A DNA stretch of 64,000 nt from Cystobacter fuscus DSM 2262 (GTDB taxonomy: Bacteria > Myxococcota > Myxococcia > Myxococcales > Myxococcaceae), in contig NZ_ANAH02000008.1 of assembly GCF_000335475.2 (NCBI RefSeq), positions 62,001-126,000 of the forward strand, written 5' to 3'. The notes under the pieces are model-generated. The model did no database searches. It was not told the origin of the DNA and saw only the letters and a program-made list of their open reading frames with translations. Below are positions 35,301 through 42,733 of this stretch, in pieces (position 1 is the first letter of the stretch; every line of letters starts with the position of its first letter). Position numbers and translations under genes: made by a program.

Positions 35301-35714
35301 GGCGCGACCCTCGCGCACGAAGCGGCCGCGTGGCTCGGGGCGGCGCTCCTTGTCGAAGCGGCCCCGGGGAGCGAAGCGCGAGTCGAGCTCGGACGGGGCT
35401 CGCGCCTCCGGGCCGGGTGCGCCGCGCTCTTCCCGGGGGCCAGCCCGTGGGGCCTCGGGGGGCCTTGCGTCCCGTTCGCGCCGGAAGGAAGGCCGGGGGC
35501 CGTCACCTCCGGGCGAAGGCGGCTGCGAGCCCCGGAGGCGGAAGCGCTTGCCCTCCTTGAGCAGGTCGCCCGCGCGCACCATGTCCCGGAGCGTCCGCTT
35601 GAGCTGGGTCTGCTGTCCGGGATGAAGCTGGGTGAGCTTGAGCAGTTCCTTGATGCCGAGGGGCTGCTTGGACTCGGCCAGGTGTCGCTTCACGTCTTGA
35701 GGAAGATCCGTCAC
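32331..35714 (-). CDS. rnr: Ribonuclease R with Arg/Gly-rich N-terminal insert and histone-H1-like C-terminal tail
   Basis: A 3'-5' exoribonuclease of 1127 residues, far longer than the usual ~750-815, read from GTG 35714; GTG 35726 is an alternative. Order: winged-helix start (~1-60, DLPQDVKRHLAESKQPLGIK), a disordered Arg/Pro/Gly insert (~70-215) built from repeats around GRFxxERR and PRGRF, cold-shock domains (~220-340), and RNB domain with all four metal Asp (D416, D422, D424, D425). An S1 domain follows (AEFGFFVELDELHIEGLV region). The tail of roughly the last 130 residues is KKAPAKK/AAKKA repeats as in histone H1-like bacterial proteins. The tails probably bind RNA or anchor it to ribosomes. 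The gene symbol is by family. Confidence 0.92.
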   Translation of the reverse strand: MTDLPQDVKRHLAESKQPLGIKELLKLTQLHPGQQTQLKRTLRDMVRAGDLLKEGKRFRLRGSQPPSPGGDGPRPSFRRERDARPPEAPRAGPREERGAPGPEARAPSELDSRFAPRGRFDKERRPEPRGRFVREGRAEQPRSRFEDRGAEPRGRFARPEHPADAGRSAPPGRFARDERRPAPAGRFDKERRPPAGGRSFGGDRFASRDRGGRGGPKGQEVTTVEGVFHAHRDGFGFVHPSSGQGDNIFLPPQEATRALDNDRVVVEAWGRPGRMEGRLVSVVGRLRQLVVGTYETRGRHGAQVVTTDKNLQAQGPIRVPPTQMARDGDLVKVRLGVGAGLLEPGEGLYGEVAGSLGKPGDPSAEVLSIAYSQGFSDEFPPEVMDEADRIHTVVSEEEARGEERKDLRSLPLVTIDGEDARDFDDAVYAEERSEGWRLVVAIADVTHYVREGTALNAEALRRATSVYLPDRVLPMLPERLSNGICSLRPDEDRLCMVADMVIDRKGTLVSSELYPAVMRSHARCTYNEVQDVLDGKDVPHRNAFKPHFERLQSLARTLTQMRKERGAIDFNLAEHKVVMGEDGLPARMEKRERKDSHRLIEECMLAANEAVARYFADRELPSVYRYHGEPDEEKLAIFAQMAQAYGFQLNAEDITPKALNSFMTQLQGHPEERALNQLLLRSMMQAVYTSGDRGHYGLAAEYYLHFTSPIRRYPDLLVHRLLKAHWNRKGQKRLEAHVEREERTLEDMAAQSSDRERAAMQAEREVVSYYAALMVKDRVGEEFAATVAGIAEFGFFVELDELHIEGLVRADTLGFGTRFDKALLALLLPGGFRVRVGQKARVRLTGVNLALRRIDFEALEVGGQAIKAMHAVERQEQEAQRRQSKEDLKKAARLARERERQEKWGKPRVDIGADRSLAEAEEAQRRLVADAPVTMEIPQEIIDAVVVGAPPEVSAEVLPVPSAGFERIRALAALDQPSEQQAPEKVKAVPPTRRKRAAVAAEEKPTRAKPPATRKQAAAKKAPAKKAAAAKKAPAKKAAAAKKAPVKKAPAAKKAAAKKTPMKKAPAKKAAVAKKAPVKKAPAVKKAPAKKAPAKKAAAKKSTAASKARPTKGGAKKTATSRQGRKS

Positions 35715-35840
35715 GAGAGATCCCACGGAAGGGAGCCCAGCGGGCCCTGAAAAAAATAAGCCCGGCCGGTCCCACTGGGGACCCCCGGGCATGACTGGAA
35801 GAGCGAAAGATGGGGACGGAGGATGGTCAGCGGGACCCTC

Positions 35841-37211
35841 TCAGGCCTTGACGGTCACGTTGAGCTTGAACGAGCGCTCCACCTGACCGGGGTTGAAGGC
35901 CTTGGCGAGGAAGAACTCGATCTCCGAGGCGCCCGGATTGCGGGGCGTGAAGAAGAACTCGCGCGAGGCGGGCCCCTCGGCGTTGACCTCGAAGTTGGCC
36001 TCGCGCAGGCCCAGACGCTTGGCCGCCGTGGGCTCGATGGTCCACGAGAAGCCCGGCTGCTCCTGCAGGCGCACGGTGAAGGCGTGGTTGAGCCGCACGT
36101 CGATGCTGGTCGACTGCTCGCCTTCCACGTGCACCGTCTCCAGGCCCTCGCGGGACATGGGGCGGATTTCCGCGGGGCGCACTTCCACGTTCTCCACGTC
36201 GATGCGCCCGCCCCAGCCCGAGGACTTGTCCACCACGCCGGTGACGGACAGCGTCTGGCCGAGGTAGCGGCGCAGGCCCTTGGCGCCCTTGCCCTCGAGG
36301 ATGTAGGACACCTGCTGCCGGGTGCCGGCGTTGGAGACCACCAGCACGAACTCCTCGCCGGTCATCTCCAGGTTGCCGCGCAGCGCGGCGAAGCCCTTCA
36401 TGCCCGCGCCCATGCCGGCCGAGATGACCTGCGACACCTCGCCGGGCGACAGGTAGCGCAGGCGGGTCTCCGACTCCACCGGCTCGGGGATGGGCTCCTC
36501 GGCCTCCGGCTTCTTCGCGGAGAACTTCCGCACGTCCACCGTGCCGCCGTAGTTGGTGGTCTTCTTGATGAGACCACTGACGGACACCTTGTGGTCCACG
36601 TAGGCCGGCAGCACTTCCTGATCCGGCCCCTGGAGGATGAAGATCAGCTCGCGCTTGTCGCGGCCGATCACCACGAGGCCCGGCAGGCCCTCCACGACCG
36701 TCAGGCGGCCCTTGAGGCTGCCCTCGCCCACCACGCCCCGGCCCTGGCCGGCGGTGAGCAACTGCTCCATGTCGCGCTTGTTGAGGGGCTCGCCCGGCGG
36801 GGGCAGCTTGGTGGCGCGGGGACGAGGCTTCTCGACCGGAGGAGCGCTCGGCTCGGCGCGAGCGCCCTTGGAGCCGGACTCCTTGCCCTTGGTGGCTTCC
36901 TTGGGCTTGGCGGACTCCTTGCCCTTGGCGGCCTCCTTCACCTTGGCCGCCGCCTTGGCCACCACCTTCGTGGCCGCCTTGGCGACCTGCTTCACCTTGG
37001 CGGCGGCCTTCTTCGCGGCAGGGGCCGCGGACTTCTTCTTCGCGGGGGCCTTCTTTCCCGCCTTGGACGCCTCGGTCGCCTTCGCCACCAACTTCGCGGC
37101 CGCCTTCGCCACGCGTTTGGACGCGCTCTTGAGGACACCCCCCGATTTCGCCGACTTGACCTTCTTCGCGGCGGGAGTCGCCTTCTTGGCCCCGGACCTG
37201 GGCTTGGCCAT
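35841..37211 (-). CDS. Histone-H1-like N-terminus fused to a chagasin (I42)-like C-terminal domain
   Basis: The 456-residue protein starts at ATG 37211, with AAGGAG 9 bases upstream. The first ~125 residues are Lys/Ala-rich repeats (AKKATPAAKKVKSAKS, KVKQVAKAATKVVAKAA), like bacterial histone-H1-like tails. Two similar beta-rich repeats follow, about 160-250 and 260-340 (GLPGLVVIGRDKRELIFILQ against EEFVLVVSNAGTRQQVSYIL, each with YGGTVDV or WGGRIDVENV). The last ~90 residues (RLNHAFTVRLQEQPGFSWTI, then EFFFTPRNPGASEIEFFLA) have the layout of chagasin cysteine-protease inhibitors, which carry an NPTTG-Y-W loop. No signal peptide. The family role is unknown; both RNA/DNA binding and protease inhibition are only inferred. 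Confidence 0.7.
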   Translation of the reverse strand: MAKPRSGAKKATPAAKKVKSAKSGGVLKSASKRVAKAAAKLVAKATEASKAGKKAPAKKKSAAPAAKKAAAKVKQVAKAATKVVAKAAAKVKEAAKGKESAKPKEATKGKESGSKGARAEPSAPPVEKPRPRATKLPPPGEPLNKRDMEQLLTAGQGRGVVGEGSLKGRLTVVEGLPGLVVIGRDKRELIFILQGPDQEVLPAYVDHKVSVSGLIKKTTNYGGTVDVRKFSAKKPEAEEPIPEPVESETRLRYLSPGEVSQVISAGMGAGMKGFAALRGNLEMTGEEFVLVVSNAGTRQQVSYILEGKGAKGLRRYLGQTLSVTGVVDKSSGWGGRIDVENVEVRPAEIRPMSREGLETVHVEGEQSTSIDVRLNHAFTVRLQEQPGFSWTIEPTAAKRLGLREANFEVNAEGPASREFFFTPRNPGASEIEFFLAKAFNPGQVERSFKLNVTVKA

Positions 37212-37244
37212 CGACGCTGTCTCCTTGAATTCCCGTGTCATCTC

Positions 37245-37396
37245 AACGGGTTGGCACACCTGACCACGACCAGATCAGGTCCTCGCGATCATCACGGCTT
37301 GTAACGGTGATCATCAGACCTGTCAAACAAAGTCTTGAATTTCCTGGGGACTTTGATGCCAAAAGGGGCCCCTCGCTACACGCCTGTAACGGGTTG
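37245..37396. repeat. Direct repeat AACGGGTTG in the divergent regulatory region
   Basis: The 9-mer occurs at 37245-37253 and 37388-37396, flanking the 220-base stretch between the H1-like/chagasin gene and moeA. A related GTAACGGTGATCATC lies between them. It may be an operator pair, but the spacing could be chance. Confidence 0.25.
37258..37280. repeat. Inverted repeat ACCTGA...TCAGGT
   Basis: Six-base arms at 37258-37263 and 37275-37280 with an 11-base spacer, in the upstream region shared by two divergent genes. A dimeric-regulator operator is possible, with no other support. Confidence 0.25.
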
Positions 37397-37432
37397 TTCC
37401 GCCCCCTACCCTCTCTCCGAGGTCGCCCCCGA

Positions 37433-38659
37433 ATGAAGGATGACACCGAGTTGCTCGCCGTGGAGGAAGCGCGAGCCCGCACCCTCGCCCTGGTCCAACC
37501 GTTGTCCACCGAATGGGTGCGTTGGGAGGACGCGCTCGGGCGCACGCTGGCCGAGGACGTGCGGGCCCAACGCACCCTGCCGCCCTGGGACAACTCGGCC
37601 ATGGATGGCTTCGCCGTGCGCAGCGCGGACCTCTCGGCCCCCCTGCCCGTTCGTCTGCGGGTGGGGGAAACCATCTACGCGGGGCAGACGCCGCGCGAGG
37701 AGGTAGGCCCCGGGACGTGCGCGCGCATCATGACGGGGGCTCCCCTGCCCGCTGGCGCCGACGCGGTGGTGATGCGCGAGCGGACGCGGCTGACGCCCGA
37801 GGGCGACGCGGTGGACATCCTCGAGGGGGTGGGTCCCGGCCACTTCGTGCGGCCCCGGGGGGAGGACGCGCGCGAGGGCGAGGTGCTGCTGCCCCGGGGC
37901 ACGCCCCTGGGAATCCCCGAGCTGGGCCTGCTCTTGGGCCAGGGGCGCACGAGCGTGCCGGTGCCCCGCCGGCCCCGGGTGGCCATCCTCTCCACGGGGG
38001 ACGAGCTGTGCCCGGCGGACGCCCCCGCCGAGGGCCGCATCGTGGATGCCAACGCGCCCGCGCTCAGCCTCGCGGTGATGCGCGCCGGAGGGGTGCCCTC
38101 GGTGCTCGGCATCGCCCGGGACACCCGGGAGGACGTGTCCCGCCTGCTCGCGGCCGCCGAGGGCCATGATCTGGTGCTCACGAGCGCGGGCATGTCGGTG
38201 GGCGAGCACGACTTCGTGCGCGAGGCGCTGGCGCAGCTGGGCGTGGCGCAGGACTTCTGGCGCGTGGCCATCAAGCCCGGCAAGCCCCTGGCCGTGGGCC
38301 GCAAGGGGGGCACCCTCTACTGCGGGCTGCCCGGCAATCCCACCTCGTCCCTGGTGACCTTCGAGCTCTTCGTGCGCCCCGCCCTGCGCCGCATGCTGGG
38401 ACACGCCGACGTGGAGCCACCGCGGGTGCCGGGCCGGCTCGCCGGGGAGCTGAAGAAGGCCCCGGGGCTGGACCACTACATCCGGGTGACCGCCGCCTGG
38501 CAGGAGGGCGAGCTGTGGGCCCGGCCCCTGGCCACCCAGACCTCGGGAGCCCTGCGCTCCGCGGCCTCGGCCACTCATCTGCTTCATTTCCCTCGTTCTT
38601 CCAGTAGGTTGGCTACTGGGGACGAGGTCGAGCTATTGCCCCTGTCCTGGAGTGCCTAG
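37433..38659 (+). CDS. moeA: Molybdopterin molybdenumtransferase MoeA
   Basis: Inserts molybdate into adenylylated molybdopterin, the last step of Moco synthesis. 408 residues, ATG 37433. The N-terminal MoeA domain has PPWDNSAMDGFAV and RIMTGAPLPAGADAVV; the MoCF/MogA-like core has VAILSTGDEL, TSAGMSVGEHDFV, KPGKPLAVG and GLPGNPTSSLVTFELFV; the C-terminal domain IV is present. No mog, mob or moaC gene is next to it; moaA lies 22 kb away on the same strand. The ORF upstream reads through the divergent regulatory region, so the ATG in front of KDDTELL is preferred. No clear Shine-Dalgarno is seen. Confidence 0.94.
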   Translation: MKDDTELLAVEEARARTLALVQPLSTEWVRWEDALGRTLAEDVRAQRTLPPWDNSAMDGFAVRSADLSAPLPVRLRVGETIYAGQTPREEVGPGTCARIMTGAPLPAGADAVVMRERTRLTPEGDAVDILEGVGPGHFVRPRGEDAREGEVLLPRGTPLGIPELGLLLGQGRTSVPVPRRPRVAILSTGDELCPADAPAEGRIVDANAPALSLAVMRAGGVPSVLGIARDTREDVSRLLAAAEGHDLVLTSAGMSVGEHDFVREALAQLGVAQDFWRVAIKPGKPLAVGRKGGTLYCGLPGNPTSSLVTFELFVRPALRRMLGHADVEPPRVPGRLAGELKKAPGLDHYIRVTAAWQEGELWARPLATQTSGALRSAASATHLLHFPRSSSRLATGDEVELLPLSWSA

Positions 38660-38727
38660 AGGAACAACGGCACCCGATGAGCATCCATCTTGTGTCCCCA
38701 ATTGTTGTAAGGGAGAAAGGTCTTCTC

Positions 38728-39393
38728 ATGTCCGACACGCCTCAGGTCCTCCCCACCCGAAAAAGCTCTTCGCTCCTGGAGCGCTTCTCCGAAGCGGACG
38801 TTCCGACGGAGCGAGGCGTGCTGCGCACGGTCGTCTTCCGGGAGAAGCGCAATGGCCGGGAGCACGTGGCCCTCGTCGTGGGGGACATCCACGACAAGGA
38901 GGGGGTGCCGGTGCGCGTGCACTCCGAGTGCCTCACCAGCGAGGTGTTCGGCAGCCTCAAGTGCGACTGTCGGCAGCAACTGGACCGGGCACTGGACTTC
39001 GTCACCCAGAATGGCTGTGGCGTGGTGCTCTACCTGCGCCAGGAGGGCCGGGGCATCGGCCTGGGTAACAAGATCAAGGCCTATGCGTTGCAATCCCAGG
39101 GGTTGGACACGTACGAGTCCAACCGGAAGCTGGGGTTCGCCGATGACCTGCGCAGCTACGACGTCGCCGCGGAGATGCTGCGCTCACTGGGAGTGCGTTC
39201 CGTGGATCTCATCACGAACAACCCCCTGAAAATTGCAGGATTGGTGGAAGAGGGTATTCCCGTACGCCGACGCATTCCCTCGCGTACGGCGCATAATCCA
39301 CATAACGTGGACTACCTGAGGACAAAGCGCGAGCGCACGGGACACCTGATTGAGCTCTTCGCCGAGGACGACACAGAAGCGAAGGTGGGCTGA
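38728..39393 (+). CDS. ribA: GTP cyclohydrolase II
   Basis: Opens GTP to the first riboflavin intermediate. 221 residues from ATG 38728, chosen for the strong AAGGGAGAAAGG upstream; an ATG at 38677 would add 17 residues with no Shine-Dalgarno. The zinc ligands are C68, C79 and C81 in HSECLTSEVFGSLKCDC; the RQEGRGIGLGNKIKAYALQ GTP-binding motif and the C-terminal LITNNPLKI are present. No fused RibB (DHBP synthase) domain. It is 68 bases after moeA on the same strand. No FMN riboswitch is evident in the short upstream gap. Confidence 0.94.
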   Translation: MSDTPQVLPTRKSSSLLERFSEADVPTERGVLRTVVFREKRNGREHVALVVGDIHDKEGVPVRVHSECLTSEVFGSLKCDCRQQLDRALDFVTQNGCGVVLYLRQEGRGIGLGNKIKAYALQSQGLDTYESNRKLGFADDLRSYDVAAEMLRSLGVRSVDLITNNPLKIAGLVEEGIPVRRRIPSRTAHNPHNVDYLRTKRERTGHLIELFAEDDTEAKVG

Positions 39394-40261
39394 GGACGCG
39401 CCGGGCCAGGAGCACGCCGAGCCGCGAGTCCCCTTTCACGTCCGGTTCTGGGGGGTGCGTGGCTCGGTCCCCGCCCCTGGACCGAAGACCCAGCGCTATG
39501 GGGGCAACACGCCTTGCGTCGAGATGCGATGCGGGGACGAGTTGCTCATCTTCGACATGGGCACGGGGGCTCGCGCGCTGGGCGAGTCGCTGAGCGCCGG
39601 CAGTGGACCGCTGCGCGCGTCCATCTTCCTGTCCCACTACCACTACGATCACCTGCAGGGGGTGCCGTTCTTCACCCCGCTCTTCAACCCCCGCTTCTCC
39701 TTCACGCTGTATGGCGCCACCCGAGAGGGACGCTCGGTGAAGGACGTGCTGGCCGGGCAGATGGTGCAGCCCTACTTCCCGGTGACGATGACCCAGGTCG
39801 TCAAGGCCGCGCTGACCTACCGGGACATGGCGCCGGGGCAGTCGCTGGAGCTGGGAGTGGCCACCGTGCGCGCGCTGGATCTGAACCATCCGGGCGGCAA
39901 CCTGGGCTATCGCGTGGACTGCGATGGCCGCTCGGTGGTGTACGCGACGGACGTGGAGCACGGCTGCGACATGGATCGCGACCTGGTGGAGTTCGCGCGG
40001 GGCGCGGACGTGCTCATCATCGACGCGATGTACACCGAGGATGAGTACCGGGGCCGCAAGGGCGCCTCGAAGATGGGCTGGGGCCACTCGACATGGGAGG
40101 CCGCGGTGCACGTGGCCAACACCGCCCAGGTGAAGCAACTGGTGCTCTTCCACCACGAGACCACGCGCGATGACGAGGAGATGGATGCCTTCGTCGCCCG
40201 GGTGCGCGAGCACCGCCCCGAGGTGCTCGCCGCGCGGGAGCTGGAGACGATCACCCTCTGA
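39350..40261 (+). CDS. Metallo-beta-lactamase-fold hydrolase (RNase Z / phosphodiesterase-like)
   Basis: Up to 303 residues. The only in-frame start before the conserved part is TTG 39350, inside the ribA end, so the start is uncertain. The domain begins VRFWGVRGSVPAPGPKTQRY. The metal site is SHYHYDHLQG (HxHxDH), with later His/Asp at LDLNHPGGNLGY, YATDVEHG and LFHHETTRDD. This set is typical of MBL-fold phosphodiesterases close to RNase Z and cyclic-nucleotide phosphodiesterases (PhnP-like). Substrate cannot be assigned. It may be coupled to ribA. The end overlaps the convergent lipB-Nudix gene by 11 bases. Confidence 0.78.
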   Translation: MSSSPRTTQKRRWAEDAPGQEHAEPRVPFHVRFWGVRGSVPAPGPKTQRYGGNTPCVEMRCGDELLIFDMGTGARALGESLSAGSGPLRASIFLSHYHYDHLQGVPFFTPLFNPRFSFTLYGATREGRSVKDVLAGQMVQPYFPVTMTQVVKAALTYRDMAPGQSLELGVATVRALDLNHPGGNLGYRVDCDGRSVVYATDVEHGCDMDRDLVEFARGADVLIIDAMYTEDEYRGRKGASKMGWGHSTWEAAVHVANTAQVKQLVLFHHETTRDDEEMDAFVARVREHRPEVLAARELETITL

Positions 40262-41348
40262 CGTCGCGCGCACCGCGCTGGAGGGCGCGCTCCACGCCCT
40301 CGCGCAGTCCCCGGAAGGGCAGCCGCTCGAGCGCCGTGGGAACATCCACCCACTCGAAGGCGTCGTGCTCGTCCCCCAGACGCACCTCGAAGCCACCCTC
40401 GCACCGGGCGGCGAAGGCGTTCTCCTCGACGAGCCGGGGCGGCACCGTGGTGCCCACCGCGAAGGCGTGGCGGTAGTCCAGATCCACCACGTCGGCGCGC
40501 AGTCCGGTCTCCTCGAACAGCTCTCGCGCGGCGGCCTCGCGGGGAGACTCGCCCGGCTCCAGCCCTCCGGTGACGATCTGCCAGAAGCCACCCCGCTGGG
40601 GACGCCGGCGCAGGAGCAACACGCGGGTGTCGGCGCCCTCGCCCTGGAGGAGCGTGACGCTCACGGTGCGCGTGGGCGGCGGGCCCTCGGCGAGTTGGAG
40701 TTCGAAGACGTCGGCGAAGTGCCGCGCCACCTTCTGCTCCACCTCGGCCATGGGCACGCGGTGGCCCAGCTCGCGCTGTAGCGACGTGACGCCCGCCTCG
40801 CGGATGCCACAGGGCACGATGAGCTGGAAGTGCTCCAGGTGCGTGTTCACGTTGAGCGCGAAGCCATGGCTGGTGAGCCAGCGCGCCAGGTGCACCCCGA
40901 TGGCGGCGATCTTCCGGGCATCGCGCGTTGCCTCGCCGCCGAGCCACACCCCGGGCCACTTGGGGATCGTCACCGAGGACAGGCCATACTCGGCGAGCGT
41001 GCGGTGCATGCACTGCTCGACATCCCGCACGTAGCGGCGCACGTCCTGGCGGTGCTCGGGCAGCAGGAAGATGGGGTAGCCCACGAGCTGCCCGGGACCG
41101 TGGTAGGTGACGTCGCCGCCCCGGTCCGTCTGGAACAGTCCGATGTGCTCCTCGGCCAGCCGAGCATCGTCCGCGACGACGTTCTCGCGTTTGGCGGCCC
41201 GGCCCAGGGTGAGCACCGGCGGGTGCTCGAGCAGCAGCAACACGTCCCCGCAGAGGCCCTGGCGCCGGGTCTCGCCGAAGAGCTTCATGAGCTGCAAGCC
41301 ATCCTCGTACTCGACCTGACCGAGCCGATACACCGTCAGCGTGTTCAC
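40251..41348 (-). CDS. lipB: Octanoyltransferase LipB fused to a C-terminal Nudix hydrolase domain
   Basis: 365 residues from GTG 41348, overlapping the upstream stop (GTGA). Residues ~1-215 are LipB: LLLEHPPVLTLGR, RGGDVTYHGPGQLVGYP, KIAAIGVHL with the catalytic-type Lys, and LIVPCGI with the acyl-carrying Cys. They transfer octanoate from acyl carrier protein to lipoyl domains. Residues ~225-355 are a Nudix domain: a perfect Nudix box GGLEPGESPREAAARELFEE followed by TGL. LipB proteins usually end around 215-240 residues, so this is a true fusion in one frame. The Nudix substrate is unknown; dihydroneopterin triphosphate-type or NDP-sugar hydrolysis would be guesses. The upstream genes include lipA and the E2 substrate. 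Confidence 0.92.
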   Translation of the reverse strand: MNTLTVYRLGQVEYEDGLQLMKLFGETRRQGLCGDVLLLLEHPPVLTLGRAAKRENVVADDARLAEEHIGLFQTDRGGDVTYHGPGQLVGYPIFLLPEHRQDVRRYVRDVEQCMHRTLAEYGLSSVTIPKWPGVWLGGEATRDARKIAAIGVHLARWLTSHGFALNVNTHLEHFQLIVPCGIREAGVTSLQRELGHRVPMAEVEQKVARHFADVFELQLAEGPPPTRTVSVTLLQGEGADTRVLLLRRRPQRGGFWQIVTGGLEPGESPREAAARELFEETGLRADVVDLDYRHAFAVGTTVPPRLVEENAFAARCEGGFEVRLGDEHDAFEWVDVPTALERLPFRGLREGVERALQRGARDVRG

Positions 41349-42700
41349 GTGTCTCCCTTGCCCGGCCCCGGAGTCGCCCGCCGCCAGGAGCCGGGAGGAA
41401 TCCGCGCCAGGAGCGCCTTCAATTCATGTCCGGTCCGAGGTGAACGGGCGGCCTCCTGGGCGAGCGCGGTGAGCGCCTCGTCGGACAGTTGGATGTCCTC
41501 CCGGGCGGCGAGCTGTCGCCGGGCGATCTCCCGCAGCAGCTCGACACCGGGCGTCTCGAGCACGACGAGCAGCTGCACCTGCTCCAACAACAACAGGGAG
41601 AGCGCGCCGCGAGTGGCCTCGGAGAGCGAGGCCGTGGTGGGCACGAAGAGGCGGCCCGAGTCCGATACGAGCTCGGGTCCGGGCACCACCGCGCCACCCC
41701 GGGCGGACATCACCACCGTGCGCTGGGGGTGACGGCTCAGGAAGGCCCCGAGCGCGGCTTGCCCGGCGGAGGGCAGCCGATCCACGTCCTCCACGAGCAG
41801 CGTGGCCTCCACCGAGGCGCGATCGATCGACTCCGGAGTGACGGCCTCGCCCTGCCCCGCCTCCACGAGCGCCCGCAGCCAGGTGCTCTTCCCCGAGCCC
41901 TCGGGACCGAGCACCAGCACCCGGCGGACCCCCGCCGCCAGCCCGCTCTCGAGCCGCGCCCGCGCCTCCGCTTGTCCCAGCAACTCCTGGGTGATGGGGC
42001 GCGACGCCCGGGGCCGAGCGGACGGAGCACGCGCCGTCACGCCTCCCAGCAGCGAGCTGGATTCTCCAATGCAGGCCGCGCAGATGAACGCGCCGGCGGG
42101 ACCCGCCACCAGCGGCCCCACCTCAAGCCGGGGCCGGCAGCAGAAGGAGCACCACGCCTCGAGCGCGGGATCGGCCCGGGTCGGCCCCCGCTCGATGAAC
42201 ATGCCCTCCCGCTCCGGCGAGGACGGGGAGGACACGGCGGGCGGCGCGGGCGGTTCCTCCCGTCGCGGCCCCACGCTCTCCGCGGTGAGGACGGCCGAGC
42301 GCATGACCTTCACCGCCAGACCCACCGGGTTGGCACGGCGATCCACGGCCAGCGAGGCCTCGCGCAACGCGTCCTGGAGCGTCGAGGAATCCTCCTCGAT
42401 CTCCCAGGTGGCCCCCTCGTGGACGTCGTCCTCGTCCTCCTCTTCGTCCGAGGACACGACCGGGATGGGGGGCGAGGGCTCGCTCTCCCCCGCCTCCAAC
42501 CGGCGCAGCGCCTCCTCCAGGTCGGTGCGAGAAGGATCCAACCGCAGGGCATAGCGCAGGAGCTGTTCCGCCCGGGCCCGGTTTCCCCCGCGCCGACACA
42601 GCTCGGCGGCGCGTTGGAACAACTCGATGGCCCGGCGCTTGTCGCCGCCGAGCTCCGCCGCCTGGGCGGCACGGATGACGTCGCGGACGTTCTCGGCCAT
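41345..42700 (-). CDS. TPR / ClpX-type zinc-finger / P-loop ATPase, role unknown
   Basis: 451 residues. Helical TPR-like N-terminus (~1-70), an acidic linker with an Asp/Glu run (~84-92), a four-Cys zinc finger like that of ClpX (C184, C187, C207, C210; CSFC...CAAC), then a P-loop ATPase: Walker A GPEGSGKST 265-273 and Walker B-like LLVEDVD 301-307. There is no obvious sensor arginine or FtsH/ClpX pore signature, and a C-terminal helical bundle (LSDEALTALAQEA...ELKALLARI) resembles the lid of AAA+ proteins. It is not a full ClpX. Its start and stop are within 35 bases of E2 and lipB, so it probably belongs to the lipoate operon, perhaps in lipoyl-domain or 2-oxoacid dehydrogenase quality control, by position only. 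Confidence 0.8.
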   Translation of the reverse strand: MAENVRDVIRAAQAAELGGDKRRAIELFQRAAELCRRGGNRARAEQLLRYALRLDPSRTDLEEALRRLEAGESEPSPPIPVVSSDEEEDEDDVHEGATWEIEEDSSTLQDALREASLAVDRRANPVGLAVKVMRSAVLTAESVGPRREEPPAPPAVSSPSSPEREGMFIERGPTRADPALEAWCSFCCRPRLEVGPLVAGPAGAFICAACIGESSSLLGGVTARAPSARPRASRPITQELLGQAEARARLESGLAAGVRRVLVLGPEGSGKSTWLRALVEAGQGEAVTPESIDRASVEATLLVEDVDRLPSAGQAALGAFLSRHPQRTVVMSARGGAVVPGPELVSDSGRLFVPTTASLSEATRGALSLLLLEQVQLLVVLETPGVELLREIARRQLAAREDIQLSDEALTALAQEAARSPRTGHELKALLARIPPGSWRRATPGPGKGDT

Positions 42701-42733
42701 GGGCCCCTACTCCCTCGCGAAGGCCAACGGCCG

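Noticed and set aside
33306-35750. 814-residue plus-strand frame
   Set aside because: Complement of RNase R with no recognisable motif; RNase R has intact domains on the other strand.
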